The position numbers were made by a program, and so were the translations under genes. A DNA stretch of 64,000 nucleotides from JAXGQD01 sp040766665 (lineage in GTDB: Bacteria; Bacillota; Clostridia; Saccharofermentanales; Fastidiosipilaceae): NCBI GenBank assembly GCA_040766665.1, contig JAXGQD010000010.1:7228-71227 (forward strand). The letters are read 5' to 3'. Position 1 is the stretch's first letter; every line of letters begins with the position of its first letter. The notes beneath the pieces are model-generated. The model was not told where the DNA came from, did no database searches, and saw only the letters and a list, made by a program, of their open reading frames with translations. This document shows positions 8,030 to 19,533 of this stretch, one piece after another.

Positions 8030-11000
8030 GTGAACACAGTCAATGACTTTCTGGCTAAATTGGGGCTGGGAGAAACAGTAAGGGAGCATGAAATCAGCGC
8101 AGTACTTTTAGCTGCGGAACTTCTGTCGATTAAAAGTAGTGGAGACGGGTTGGTTTTGGATTTGCATTGCTCGCAGAACTATCCTGAGGGCAAGCAAATT
8201 GCTCAGGCTGAAACTGAGCTTGCTGCTTTACTCAATATAGAAAAAATACTTTTACGCTTGTCCTCACCCGATTCAATGAAAGCTACTTATACCGAAGCCA
8301 TCCCTGAGCAACGATTCTCGGCTGTGCTGCAATGGCTGGCTACGGATTTGCAACGCAGTCAACCGCTCTTAGCACAAGAGCTGGCCGAGCGACGTTTTTC
8401 TTATGATCAGACGACCGACACATACCGTATGGGCTTGAGCCCCTTGGCTTTTGAAAAACTGAATGCCGAAATACAAGCTTTTATTGATAGACATCTAGAA
8501 GTACGAGGTGGGTTAAAAAGGACACTGCAATTCTTTTGTCTGCAAAATCAGGAAACGGAGTTACCGCAGGAGGATTCCGCATATCTCGCAACGATTCAGA
8601 ATCACTATTTGGAACGACTGCAGCTCACAGAAGCTCAGCCGGAGGCGCAAGCCGTATCAGAGCAATTGACAGGCGCAGCAACGGGTGAGGAAAAAAACAA
8701 TAAGAAGGTTTTTAAGCGTAAAAAATTACCGGATTTGCTCTGGGGACGCATGTATGAGGTTAAGGAAAGCAGTTTGCTCAATGAACTGCATGCGGATAGT
8801 GGTATAGCCCAGTTCCAAGGCAAGGTCAAACAGCCGGAATTTACCATGATTAAGTCAGGGGCGTCGGTCAAGGTTCGATTTAATCTAGAGGACAGCAGCG
8901 GTGCTGTTTCCTGCATTATGTTTATCAAGCCCGAAGAGGAAGAAGAGCTACGTAAGCATCTTAAAAAAGGCAATAGTATTCGCGTCGAAGCTGAGTTAAG
9001 TTACGATGGGCGCTTTAGTCATGACTTGCAAGCCCGGGTCTTGGGCTTTACTGCAGCTAAAGAAGTACAAAGCAAACGAGAGGATAGAGCCGTTCAAAAA
9101 CGTGTGGAGTTGCACAGCCATACGAAACTCAGCGCCAAAGATGCCCTCTGTGATCCGAAAAAATTAGTGCGACTGGCTGCCGATTTCGGGCATGAAGCCA
9201 TTGCCTTGACCGATCATGGAGTTGTGCAAGCCTTTCCTGATGCCGCCTCAGCTGTCGATGAACTGGCGCGGGAGGGGAAAGAGATTAAACTGATATACGG
9301 CATTGAAGCTTATTTAGTGGATGACGGAAATGCCTCAGTCTACGGTTATGAACCTTTTCCCGATTTAAAGGAATTTGTGGCGATTGATATGGAAACCACA
9401 GGCTTGGACGCCAATGTCGACCGACTGATCGAAGTCGCTGCCGTGCGTTTTAGCAAAGATGAATCCGGTGCGTTCCATGAAACTGCCCGTTTCCAGAGGC
9501 TGATTCAGCCGGGGATTAACCTTCCTGATAAGATTACTCAACTGACAGGACTCACCGACTTTGACCTGCTCGGACAAGCGGAGGCTTTAGAGGTCCTCCC
9601 GGAACTCCATGCGTTTATCGCGGAAGCCCCGGTGGTCGCACATAATGCGCTCTTCGATTTGGGCTTTATTCGTGCTGAGGCCTTTCGTACGAAAACAGCG
9701 GAAGCTGCCAAATTAAAGTTTAATCCTTGCCTCATCGACACATTGCAAATGGCCCGCAGTTTTATTCCGGATATGGAGCGTTTCAGCCTGGATAAGGTGG
9801 CCACACGCCTGGGCATTAAGCTGAATAAGCACCATCGCGCCGAAGATGATGCGCGTTGTTGCGGGGAAGTCTTTATCAAGCTCTATGAGCAGCTGGGCCA
9901 GCCCAGCTTAGAAAAAATCAATGCGCTGAGCGGTAAAATAGCCGCGAGCGAATTTATGGCGAAAAAGTATCCGGTACACCACATCATTCTTTTGGCGGCA
10001 ACGAGTCTAGGCATCTATCACCTTTATCGCCTGGTCTCCGAATCTCACCTGCGCTATATCACGAATAGACCGCGTATTCCGCGTTCCTTGTTGGATTATC
10101 TGCGCCAAGGTTTGATTATCGGCTCTGCTTGCGAAGCCGGTGAAGTTTTCAGGGCAGTTCGTCAGGTGTACGTAAGCTTGGGATGCGATTTTGCCCGAAG
10201 TGAGCAAGCCTTACAGGCCTTTAATTATAAGAAGTTGGCGCGTTATTACGATTATCTGGAGATTCAGCCCCTATGCAATAACCGTTTCCTTTTGAATAGC
10301 GAGGGGAGTGGACTCTTATACGAAAAGGATCTCATCAATTTAAACGCCTGATGCTCTCATTGGCAAAATCCGTCAAGAAACCTCTCGTCGCGACCTGTGA
10401 TGTCCACTATCTCAACAAAGAAGACGGCATCTATCGCCAAATGATGTTATCCAACACGGGTTACGCTGATGCCGCGATGCAAGCTGACTTGTATTTCCGC
10501 ACGACAGACGAGATGCTGGAGGAATTCTCCTATCTCGGTGCTTTAGCGGAAGAAGTCGTCATCAGCAATCCGAGCCGCATTGCCGCGCGCGTACAGCCCG
10601 GTCTGCGACCTTTCCCTTTAGGTAGTTTTCCGCCTGCCATCCCGGAAGCCGAACGCGAAGTCACAAACCTTTGCTACGAGAATGCCGCGGCTATTTATGA
10701 TGCGGGGGAAGGCTTGCCGGAAATTGTTGCACAACGCATTAAACGCGAGCTGGATTCGATTATTTCCAACGGCTTCTCCGTGATGTATTACATCGCACAC
10801 AAAGTGGTTAAAAAGTCCAATGATGACGGTTATATCGTCGGTTCGCGTGGTTCGGTGGGTTCATCACTCGTTGCAACACTCTGCGGCATCACTGAAGTGA
10901 ATCCTTTGCCGCCCCATTATTTTTGTCGCTCTTGTCATTACTCCGAGTTTGATTTAAGCGGCAGCCATGGTTCCGGCTATGACTTGCCTGAAAAAGACTG

Positions 11001-12528
11001 CCCAAAATGCCAAACTCCTTTAACGCGTGAAGGCCAGATATACCTTTTGAAACCTTCCTCGGCTTCAACGGAGACAAGCAACCGGATATTGATCTAAACT
11101 TCTCCGGCGAATATCAGTCACGTGCCCATTTGTTTATAGAGGAAATGTTCGGTAGGGATTTTACATTCCGAGCCGGAACCATAGGCGCTTATGCCGAGAA
11201 AAATGCGCAGGGTTTAGTCCAAAACTACCTTGAAAGCGTCAATAAAGTGGTGCCCGGAGCCGAGGTGACGCGCCTTGCCGCGGCCTTTGTCGGGGTTAAA
11301 CGCACGACGGGTCAACATCCCGGTGGAATAGTCGTTATTCCCAAAGATCGGGAAATCTATGAGTTTACACCAGTGCAGTATCCCGCGGACAACCGCGATT
11401 CTTTAATGCAAACCACGCATTTTGATTTCAATGCCTTGCACGAAACCATTTTAAAAGCTTGATATCCTAGGACATGACGACCTACCGTGCTGCATATGCT
11501 GAGTGAGTTGACAGGCGTTGATGTCATGAGTATTCCCATCCCCGATTCTGAAGTCATGGCCATGCTTCGCTCGACAGAGCCACTCAAATTTGTACTTGCG
11601 AACGAACAGAGTGCAAGCACCCTCGGTATCCCGGAAATGGGCACGATGATGGCTCGTGACATGATTGCCGAAACCAAGCCGACCTGTTTCTATGACTTGG
11701 TCCAGTTAATGGGACTGTCTCATGGCACCGACGTATGGAAAGGCAATGCGCAAACCCTCATCCAGGAGGGCATCTGCGACATCAATAACGTCATCGGTTG
11801 TCGTGACAGCATCATGACCACTTTGATTTACAAAGGCTTACCTTCGAAAGCCGCCTTTGACATCATGGAAAAAGTCAGAAAGGGCAAAGGCTTAAGCAGT
11901 GAACAGGAAGCGTTGATGCGCGAACATAAGGTCGAAGAATGGTATATCGACTCTTTGTAAAAAAATCAAATACATGTTTCCCAAAGCCCATGCCGTGGCT
12001 TATGCCATCTCCTCCCTACGCGTCGCCTGGTTCAAGGTGCATCACCCGGCAGCTTATTATGCCGCGTACTTCACGGTGCGGGCCGATGAATTTGACAGTT
12101 CACTCATGTGTGTGGATTTGGAGCAGTTGATGATTAATCGACGACGCTACCGCAGTCTGATGCAAGAAAAGAATTCCCCCAAAGAGAAGAATACCTTCTA
12201 TATTTTAGAATTGGTAGAAGAGATGCATAACCGCGGCATTCATTTCGCCCCGATTGATTTATTGCAGTCAGACGCCACGCGCTTTGAACCCTTAAACGAA
12301 AAAGAAATTCGTCCACCTTTCAATGTTATTCCCGGTTTCAGTTCAGCCATGGCCAAGGCCTTGGTCGAGACGCGTAAACGAGACGGGGATTTCCATAACA
12401 AAGAGGAGTTGGCCAGAAGGGCACAACTGGGGCCGGTAGCGATAAAAGCGTTAGAGGATGCGGGTGTACTGTCGGATCTACCTGATTCAGCTCAGCTCAG
12501 CCTTTTTGATTTAATGGCGGGACTATGA
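8030..12528 (+). CDS. polC: DNA polymerase III PolC, reading frame broken by five single-base indels
   Basis: Gram-positive replicative DNA polymerase alpha subunit with built-in proofreading. In order: N-terminal domain, OB fold (near 8840-9060), PHP domain starting VELHSHTKLSAKDAL, an inserted DnaQ-like exonuclease (AIDMETTGLD, VVAHNALFDLGFI, HHRAEDDARC), then palm and fingers with PDIDLNFSGEYQ (near 11090). GTG at 8030 follows GGGGGAAGA. The frame breaks at about 10337-10341 (-1), 11036 (-1), 11457 (+1), 11481 (-1) and 11954-11956 (+1). Correcting these gives 4,500 bases, 1,499 residues, slightly long for PolC. Since conservation continues across every break and PolC is essential, sequence error is more likely than gene decay. 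Confidence 0.93.
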
Positions 12529-14795
12529 TCATTGCAGAAGTGGTCTTGCGCGATGCAAGCATTCAATACGACAGACGATACAGTTATCGTTGGCCTGAAG
12601 CTTTCGTGGCGGCTGAGCCCGGTTTACGTGTTGCCGTGCCCTTCGGCAAAGCCGATAAAAAACGCGAAGCCTATGTTTGGGCGATTCGCCATAGTCGCGC
12701 AGAAGACGAGGAACTCGTACTTAAGGATGTGGCGGACCTACTTTATAAAGAAGCGGTTCTGACTGCAGAGCAAATTCAATTGGTTGAAATGATGCGCCTG
12801 CGCTATGCCTGTACCTATGGTGAGGCAATCCGCTGCATGCTCCCACCCGGATTTAAGATCAAAACAGCCTTGAAAGATAGGGAAGAACGCACGGTCAGTA
12901 TCTCAGATGAAAACCTGGTGTTGAGTGACCTGGAAGAAGGCAAAATCAAGTCCCTTAAACAAGTGCGTGTTTTGGAAATGCTGCTTGAATACGGTGAAAT
13001 GTCGGTACGCGAAGTGCTGGAAACGGTACAGGTGACAGAAGCGGTGCTGAAACGTCTTAGTCAGGCGGGACTACTGCAATATGGCAAAAGACCCCTGGAC
13101 GATGAAGTGGAACAGAGCCTTGAGCAGAGCCCTTTACTGAGTGAGCTCGAACCGACCCTTGAACAAGCCGCTGCTTTGCAAGTACTGAGCGATGCCTTGT
13201 TTTACCGACCCGAGACGGACAGAAGGCGTCTGAAGGAATACCTCTTACATGGTGTAACCGGTTCTGGAAAGACCGAAATTTACTTACAATTAGCCAAGCT
13301 GGTCCTGCAAGAAGATCAATCCTGCCTGATTCTGGTGCCGGAAATTGCGCTGACGCCGCAGATGATCGAGCGTTTTACCCAACGTTTCGGTGACGAGGTG
13401 GCGGTGATGCATAGCCGTCTCAGCCAACGCGAACGTTTTGAACAGTGGAAGCGTATCCTGGCAGGACAAGTTCGCTTGTTGGTGGGTGTGCGATCGGCGG
13501 TGTTTATGCCTTTGCGTAAGCTCGCATTGATTGTGTTGGACGAAGAGCATGAAAGCAGTTATCAGTCTGATATGAGTCCCCGTTATCATGCCAGAACCAT
13601 AGCCAGACTACGTTGCCGTGATAAGAATTGTCTGCTCTTACTGGCTTCGGCCACACCCTCGGTCGAGACTTATGCGCGTTGTAAAAACTCAGATAAGACC
13701 CGCTTACTGGAGCTGGTTGAAAGGCCGGGTCTGGCGCAACTTCCCGGTACACAGATCGTAGACATGCGCAATGAAATAAGGGAAGGCAATGTTTCCTTAT
13801 TTTCAAAAGCGCTGCTCAAAGCGATGGAGCAATGTTTTCGCGGCGGGGAACAAGTCATCTTATTTCTCAATCGCAGGGGCTATGCAGGTCTGTACCTCTG
13901 TCGTTCCTGCGGCCACAAGGCAGCCTGTCCTTCTTGTTCGGTTGCTCTCACGTATCATCAGCCAAGTCGTAGCAAGCGTGCACGCCTCATCTGCCACTAT
14001 TGCGGGCACGTCGAGAATCCCCCTCAGCGTTGTCCGGCTTGCGGTGAAGAAAAGATACAGGCATACGGCTTAGGTACTCAGCAAGTCGAAGCAGCTTTGG
14101 CGACCTTGTTCCCGGGCCGACGCGTCTTACGGATGGATCAGGATACAACTTATTCCAAATATGCTCATAAAGAAATTCTTGATGCTTTTCGGCGACGCGA
14201 GGCGGAGGTATTGCTCGGCACACAAATGATTGCCAAAGGCCACGATATTCCCAATGTGACACTGGTTGGTGTTTTGGCTTGTGATCAATTACTAAACGGC
14301 AATGATTATCGCGCGAATGAACGAGGTTTTCAATTAATCACACAGGCCGCCGGCAGGGCCGGGCGCGGAGAACTGCCGGGTCGAGTGATTTTACAGAGTT
14401 TTGACCCGCAACAAAACAGCCTGATCGCGGCAGCCAAACAAGATTATCTTGCTTTTTACCAAGAAGAAATGCTTTTCAGAAAAGCGCTTGCTTATCCTCC
14501 CTTTGCGTCGCTGGCCAAGCTCATTGTGAGCTGTGCGGACAGTCGCAGAGCAGAAGCACATGCCAGACATTTGGAGGAGGTGATACGCAATGCTCTGACG
14601 GAGCAGGCGAATTTACGCCAGGTACAACTATTTGCTGTACAAGCGGCATTTCCGGCTCGTCTCTACGGCAAATCGCGTTTCCAGATTTTACTGAAATCAC
14701 AGGATGAGGCTGCGCTTTCGTATATTTTACGCCTCGCGCGCCAAGTGCGCAGCGCGGATGAAATCACTCTGGCCTTGATTCTGGATCCTGCTTAG
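12525..14795 (+). CDS. priA: Primosomal protein N' (replication restart helicase PriA)
   Basis: 3'-5' superfamily 2 helicase that reloads the replisome at stalled forks. Walker A GVTGSGKT lies near residue 245, the DEEH box in LDEEHESSYQ near residue 340. Zinc-binding cysteine pairs are in CRSCGHKAACPSC and ICHYCGH...CPACGEEK. Length 756 residues. The ATGA overlap with the polC stop indicates translational coupling of replisome and restart functions. Confidence 0.95.
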   Translation: MIIAEVVLRDASIQYDRRYSYRWPEAFVAAEPGLRVAVPFGKADKKREAYVWAIRHSRAEDEELVLKDVADLLYKEAVLTAEQIQLVEMMRLRYACTYGEAIRCMLPPGFKIKTALKDREERTVSISDENLVLSDLEEGKIKSLKQVRVLEMLLEYGEMSVREVLETVQVTEAVLKRLSQAGLLQYGKRPLDDEVEQSLEQSPLLSELEPTLEQAAALQVLSDALFYRPETDRRRLKEYLLHGVTGSGKTEIYLQLAKLVLQEDQSCLILVPEIALTPQMIERFTQRFGDEVAVMHSRLSQRERFEQWKRILAGQVRLLVGVRSAVFMPLRKLALIVLDEEHESSYQSDMSPRYHARTIARLRCRDKNCLLLLASATPSVETYARCKNSDKTRLLELVERPGLAQLPGTQIVDMRNEIREGNVSLFSKALLKAMEQCFRGGEQVILFLNRRGYAGLYLCRSCGHKAACPSCSVALTYHQPSRSKRARLICHYCGHVENPPQRCPACGEEKIQAYGLGTQQVEAALATLFPGRRVLRMDQDTTYSKYAHKEILDAFRRREAEVLLGTQMIAKGHDIPNVTLVGVLACDQLLNGNDYRANERGFQLITQAAGRAGRGELPGRVILQSFDPQQNSLIAAAKQDYLAFYQEEMLFRKALAYPPFASLAKLIVSCADSRRAEAHARHLEEVIRNALTEQANLRQVQLFAVQAAFPARLYGKSRFQILLKSQDEAALSYILRLARQVRSADEITLALILDPA

Positions 14796-14817
14796 GGGGC
14801 CTGGTTTTGCCCTTACC

Positions 14818-14846
14818 TTGGTCATTCGCTCGAAAAAGCTTATAAT
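14818..14846 (+). promoter_or_regulatory. Promoter upstream of def
   Basis: TTGGTC (14818-14823), a 17-base spacer and a perfect TATAAT (14841-14846) lie 32 bases before the def start, in the only sizeable gap (82 bases) between polC/priA and the following operon. Confidence 0.55.
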
Positions 14847-14877
14847 TAACTTTATTTCTAAAATACTAGGAGAGCTT

Positions 14878-15366
14878 ATGGCCATCAGAAACATACTGCA
14901 CGACGGTGACGAAACGTTGTTAAAAGTCTCGAAACCGGTGCGTGAAATCAATGCCCGTGTCTTAGAACAAATCAAGGACATGGGAGAAACCCTTTATGCT
15001 GCCGGGAACGGTATCGGTTTGGCGGCCCCTCAAGTGGGTCTCTTGAAACGCATATTTGTTATTGATATGAATGACGGCGAGGGTTTACAGGTCTTTATTA
15101 ATCCGGAAATTACGGCGACTGAAGGGGAGCAAACAGCCATGGAAGGCTGTTTGAGTGTTCCCGGCATGTTTGGCAACGTTTGCCGACCGGCTAAGGTGAA
15201 AGTCAAAGCGACAAATGAGCAGGGCGAAGATTTCGAAGTAGAAGCGGAAGGCCTCTATGCCGTTTGTATTTGCCATGAAAATGACCATCTGGACGGTATT
15301 CTTTTTAAAGAGAAGGTAATCGGCGATCTGGTGAAAGCCGAGGACTTGTTTGATGAAGAAGATTAG
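14878..15366 (+). CDS. def: Peptide deformylase
   Basis: Iron/zinc hydrolase that removes the formyl group from nascent proteins. The three motifs are present: GIGLAAPQVG, EGCLSVP and HENDHLDG (HExxH-type metal site). ATG 14878 is preceded by AGGAGAG; an upstream in-frame ATG at 14818 overlaps the promoter and is not used here. The product has 162 residues. The gene overlaps fmt by 14 bases, pairing deformylation with formylation. Confidence 0.96.
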   Translation: MAIRNILHDGDETLLKVSKPVREINARVLEQIKDMGETLYAAGNGIGLAAPQVGLLKRIFVIDMNDGEGLQVFINPEITATEGEQTAMEGCLSVPGMFGNVCRPAKVKVKATNEQGEDFEVEAEGLYAVCICHENDHLDGILFKEKVIGDLVKAEDLFDEED

Positions 15367-16324
15367 ACTTGTATACATGGGCACACCTGAATTTGCCGTG
15401 CCACCATTGGCGGCATTGTTAAATGACCCCGCTTTTGAGGTCCTGGCTGTGGTCAGTCAACCCGACAAGGCGCAGGGGAGACGCAAAGAAGTTATACCAA
15501 CTCCGGTGAAAACGCTGGCTTTGCAACATAATATTCCTGTTCTGCAACCTTTAAAAATGCGGGACGGCGTCTTACGTGAGGCTTTGCGAGGCTTGGATGC
15601 GGATTTTTTACTCACCTGCGCGTTCGGGCGGATTTTGCCTGATGACATTCTCAGTCTGCCCAAATGTGAAGCTTTAAACCTGCATGCCTCACTTTTACCT
15701 AAATATCGTGGTGCGGCACCGATTCAGTTTGCCTTGCTTAACGGAGATGCGTATACGGGAGTTAGCTTGATGCGGATGGATGCGGAGCTTGATCACGGGG
15801 CAGTTTTTTCGCAACGTGAACTGAAAATCAGCGACGAGATGTATTATCCGGAACTAAGTGCCGCCCTGGCCAATCTGGCTGCCGAAATGGCTGTCACGGA
15901 TTTACCCAGGATTATTTCCGGCGCACTCTCAGGCGTTGAACAGGCGCATGAGCAGGCGAGTTTTACACGACTGCTGAAAAAAGAGGACGGCCAAATAAAT
16001 TGGCATAGCGATGCTAAAACCATCGCCCAGCTGGTGCGGGCGACTTATCCCTGGCCCGGAGCTTATGGCTATTTAGGAGACAAACGTTTGAAAATACACC
16101 GGGCGCATGTCATTGCGCCCGAATTATGGACAAGTGTTCCGTCTGAGCTTCAGGCTTTAGCAGCTGGTGCACTGATAAAGGCTAAAAAGCAAGGCCTTTT
16201 TGTGCGTTGCGGTGCTGGCGAGCCTTCGCTGCTGCAGCTGGAAGAAGTGCAGCTTGAGGGAGCCAAGCGCCTTACGGCAAAGGACTTTAGTTTAGGTATC
16301 AAAGACGGTGAGGTTTTGAGTTGA
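15353..16324 (+). CDS. fmt: Methionyl-tRNA formyltransferase
   Basis: Transfers a formyl group from 10-formyl-THF to initiator Met-tRNA. The N-terminal segment VYMGTPEFAVPPL and the catalytic signature HASLLPKYRGAAPIQ are clear, followed by the C-terminal tRNA-binding OB domain. Length 323 residues. The ATG at 15353 lies inside the end of def; rsmB follows 2 bases after the stop, so def-fmt-rsmB form a compact operon. Confidence 0.96.
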   Translation: MKKIRLVYMGTPEFAVPPLAALLNDPAFEVLAVVSQPDKAQGRRKEVIPTPVKTLALQHNIPVLQPLKMRDGVLREALRGLDADFLLTCAFGRILPDDILSLPKCEALNLHASLLPKYRGAAPIQFALLNGDAYTGVSLMRMDAELDHGAVFSQRELKISDEMYYPELSAALANLAAEMAVTDLPRIISGALSGVEQAHEQASFTRLLKKEDGQINWHSDAKTIAQLVRATYPWPGAYGYLGDKRLKIHRAHVIAPELWTSVPSELQALAAGALIKAKKQGLFVRCGAGEPSLLQLEEVQLEGAKRLTAKDFSLGIKDGEVLS

Positions 16325-16325
16325 A

Positions 16326-17728
16326 ATGGCAAAACACTTACCCCTACGTTTCCGTTCGCCCTCTAGCGGCCGTGAATTGGCTTTGCAAGCCTTGTATAAA
16401 ACAGATCAAGCAGGTGCATACAGCACTTTAGCCTTGTCTTCACTCATCAACAAATCCATACTCGATCAACGTGAACTCAAACAAGCCACCGCCATGTTCT
16501 ATGGCACATTATCCCGGCAGGTGGGGCTTGATTCCTGCCTGCAAAAATTCAGCAAACAGCCTATTGCGGATTTGGACCCGCTTGTACGTAACGCCTTGCG
16601 CCTGGCTGCCTTTCAGATTTATTTTTCGCCTAATATTCCGCCACAGGCGGCCGTGAACACAGCGGTCGAAATGGTGAAAAAATACAGCCATCGCGGCTTG
16701 AGCGGCTATGCCAATGCTGTTTTACGCGCGCTCTTACGCCAATTACCTGCTTACCCGAGCACCGGAGCTGAAGCTGCCGCTGTGCATCCCGCATTGTTCG
16801 AACAAATCAATCACTGTTTAGCGGCCGAGCCTCTCAAGGCAGATACTGCAGGATTAGCGGCCTATTGGCAAGCGGTCAATCAGGAGGCACCCCTGTATTT
16901 GCGCCTACGAGCCGGTATAAGTGCGCTTGACGAAAATCTGCTTATTGAGAGTTTGGAAGGCGAGGGGGTCACAGTCAAACGACTTGATTGGCCGGAAAAA
17001 ACGATCTCCCTTGCGTTGGGCGAACGCAGCCTGACCGATCTACAAGCATGGCAGGAAGGCTTTTTAATCGCCCAAGGCAGGGCGGCTCAATTACCGGCAA
17101 TCATTGCTGCTTACCATCAACCCAGGAAGGTTTTAGATCTTTGTGCCGCTCCGGGCGGCAAAAGCCTACAACTACACGATCTACTGGCGCCTGCAGTTGA
17201 AATTACAGCGAACGATTTACATGCGTCCCGGGTACAAAAAATACGGGAGAACATGGTCCGACTTGGCATCCACGATATCAAAACGCAGTGCAGAGATGCT
17301 ACGGTAGCCCTTCCTGAGCAAGAACACGGGACGTATGAGCTGGTGCTGGCAGATGTGCCCTGTTCTTCATTGGGCTTACTGCAGCGCAAACCCGAACTGC
17401 GTTTGAACCAAGAGCACTGGGACGCTGCACTTCTTGAGACCCAGGCAGCTATACTTGATCATGCGGCTCAGGCACTCAAACCCGACGGTATCCTGATCTA
17501 CAGCACCTGTACCCTGAATCCTTAGAGAACCAAAAGCAGATAGCCGCTTTTCTCGGGCGTCAGAAAGATGCCTTTACGCTCACAGATTTGAAGTCTCTGC
17601 CGAAAGCTTTGAGCGAGATCCCCTTTACAAAGAAACAATTATGCGAAAGCCCCGGACTTTTAAATTTATACCCCCATATCCACGGGAGTGAAGGCTTTTT
17701 CATCGCCCAACTCCGAAAGAAAGCTTAA
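16326..17728 (+). CDS. rsmB: 16S rRNA (cytosine-967-C5) methyltransferase RsmB, one frame break near its end
   Basis: SAM-dependent m5C967 methyltransferase of 16S rRNA. An N-terminal NusB-like RNA-binding domain (residues about 15-140) precedes the catalytic domain with VLDLCAAPGGKSLQL (SAM site), LADVPCSSLGLL and the catalytic cysteine in YSTCTLNP. The frame stops at TAG 17524-17526 just after NP. Inserting one base at about 17521-17523 (CCTTAG in place of CCTTTAG or CCCTTAG) continues the normal C terminus, LENQKQIAAFLGRQ through GSEGFFIAQLRKKA, to TAA 17726-17728, 467 residues. The missing base is probably a sequence error. Confidence 0.9.
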
Positions 17729-17732
17729 CGCT

Positions 17733-18770
17733 ATGAAGAATAAAAAGAAGCCTTATATTTATGATATTCCCCGCGCTGAATTGCTCGCGGAGCTTAGTAC
17801 GTATGGCCTGCCGGCCTATCGCTTTAAACAGCTTTGTACCTGGCTGGATAAAGGGGTAGAAGAGGCTGAGGAAATGAGCAATCTCCCCAAGGAACTACGC
17901 TCTACTCTGGCGGAGCGCTATGCATTTTGCAGCCTGGAGTGTATTGAGGAATATCAGTCAGAACTGGATGAGACCAAAAAATTTGTTTTTCGTTTGCACG
18001 ATGGCAATATCGTTGAATGTGTTTATATGGAGTATCGTTACGGCCGTTCGGTTTGTATTTCTTCGCAGGCCGGTTGCCGCATGGGTTGTCGTTTTTGTGC
18101 CTCGACGAAGGCGGGTTTTGCTAGAAATCTCAGTGCCGGTGAAATGCTGGCACAATTGCGCTTAGTGGCGCGTCGTAGTGGCAAAAGAATCAGTCATGTC
18201 GTGGTCATGGGTGTAGGTGAGCCGTTCGAAAACTACGACAACTTAATGATGTTCTTACAAGAAGCACACAAGCCCGAAACATTCAATATCAGTTACCGCA
18301 ATATGACCGTATCAACTTGCGGTCTGATACCTGAAATGCTAAAATTCACCGATGAACATATCCCTGTAACCTTGGCAGTTTCTTTGCATGCGGCTGATGA
18401 TCAGACCAGACAGGAGCTCATGCCGATAGCCAAACGTTACACGCTCGATGAATTATTGGCTGCTTGCAGGTATTACGTAAAACACAGTGGGCGTAGAATC
18501 AGTTTTGAATATGCCCTTTTCAGTGGAGTCAATGACAGCGTAGCTGATGCACAAAAACTGGTCCGTTTACTCAAATCAATGCTCTGTCACGTCAACCTGA
18601 TTCCTGCCAATCCTTTCCCGGGCAGTCGCTTCGCATGTAGCAGCATGCAAAGCATCAAACAGTTTAAGCAAGTATTGGACGAGGCTCACATTCCCTGTAG
18701 CATTCGCAGAGCCTTAGGCAGAGATATCATGGCCGCCTGCGGGCAGTTAAGGAGAAGACTGGAAGAATGA
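17733..18770 (+). CDS. rlmN: 23S rRNA (adenine-2503-C2)/tRNA methyltransferase RlmN
   Basis: Radical SAM enzyme that methylates A2503 of 23S rRNA and A37 of some tRNAs. The CxxxCxxC cluster motif is in GCRMGCRFCASTKAGF; VVMGVGEPFENYDN and VSLHAADDQTRQELMPI are typical. The ATG at 17733 starts the conserved N terminus; an earlier in-frame ATG at 17688 lies inside rsmB. Length 345 residues. It overlaps prpC by 4 bases (ATGA). Confidence 0.95.
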   Translation: MKNKKKPYIYDIPRAELLAELSTYGLPAYRFKQLCTWLDKGVEEAEEMSNLPKELRSTLAERYAFCSLECIEEYQSELDETKKFVFRLHDGNIVECVYMEYRYGRSVCISSQAGCRMGCRFCASTKAGFARNLSAGEMLAQLRLVARRSGKRISHVVVMGVGEPFENYDNLMMFLQEAHKPETFNISYRNMTVSTCGLIPEMLKFTDEHIPVTLAVSLHAADDQTRQELMPIAKRYTLDELLAACRYYVKHSGRRISFEYALFSGVNDSVADAQKLVRLLKSMLCHVNLIPANPFPGSRFACSSMQSIKQFKQVLDEAHIPCSIRRALGRDIMAACGQLRRRLEE

Positions 18771-19516
18771 TTGCGGCAATTGATTTTGCAGCAGCGACCG
18801 ATGTCGGTCTGAAACGCCATAACAATGAGGACTCCTATGTTGTTTTGGCTGGTTCGGAGCGCAATTCTTTTGTCGTGATTCTGGCTGACGGGATGGGGGG
18901 ACACCAAAAAGGTGAGGTAGCCTCCAGCACAGCCGTCCAGTATGTTTCCACTTCGTTATCCAGACAAATCAATATGAGCATGGATAGCAATCAGTTAAAA
19001 AGAATTCTTGCGGAAGTGGTAGAGAAATCCAATGTAAAGGTCTATCTGCAATCCTTGGAAAATAAAGAATTTCGGGGGATGGGTACGACCCTGACCGTCG
19101 GCATCGTTAACAATGAACGCTTGTTAATCGGACATATCGGGGATTGCCGGGTTTATGTTTTGAGAGCTGACCGTCTTATGCAGTTGACCAGTGACCATAC
19201 CCTGGTGCAGGTCTTGGTCGACCGCGGCGACTTAAGTCCTGAAGCAGCCAGACAGCATAAAAGAAAAAATGTCGTTACACGTGCGCTAGGTTCACGTGAT
19301 TATGTGAAAGCGGACGTGATTGAATTTCGCTTGGCCAAAGGTGATAAACTCTTGTTCTGCTCCGATGGTCTACATGACTATGTCGAAGAGCTTGATTTTA
19401 AAAAGGTACTTAAACATGAAAATAATCCGCGTGAAGCGGTCAAGAAGCTGATTAAACTTGCCAATGATACGGCTGGCATGGATAATGTCACCGTGATTGT
19501 CGGTCAGGTCAGCTGA
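18767..19516 (+). CDS. prpC: PP2C-family protein phosphatase (PrpC/Stp)
   Basis: Metal-dependent Ser/Thr phosphatase that reverses PrkC phosphorylation. PP2C motifs in order: DVGLKRHNNEDS, LADGMGGHQKGEVAS, GMGTTLTVGIV, HIGDCRVYVLR, CSDGLHDYV and DNVTVIVGQ, supplying the aspartates for the Mn/Mg pair. Length 249 residues, no membrane segment. The kinase follows after 17 bases, the standard phosphatase-kinase pair of Bacillota. Confidence 0.95.
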   Translation: MIAAIDFAAATDVGLKRHNNEDSYVVLAGSERNSFVVILADGMGGHQKGEVASSTAVQYVSTSLSRQINMSMDSNQLKRILAEVVEKSNVKVYLQSLENKEFRGMGTTLTVGIVNNERLLIGHIGDCRVYVLRADRLMQLTSDHTLVQVLVDRGDLSPEAARQHKRKNVVTRALGSRDYVKADVIEFRLAKGDKLLFCSDGLHDYVEELDFKKVLKHENNPREAVKKLIKLANDTAGMDNVTVIVGQVS

Positions 19517-19533
19517 GACAGGTGAGGTATTAA

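Noticed and set aside
10337..11956. Programmed ribosomal frameshifting in polC
   Set aside because: Five sites of both signs with no shared slippery heptamer or following structure; most are simple homopolymer changes.
10337..12000. Introns or inteins as the cause of the polC breaks
   Set aside because: Protein homology continues with no inserted segment; only single bases differ.
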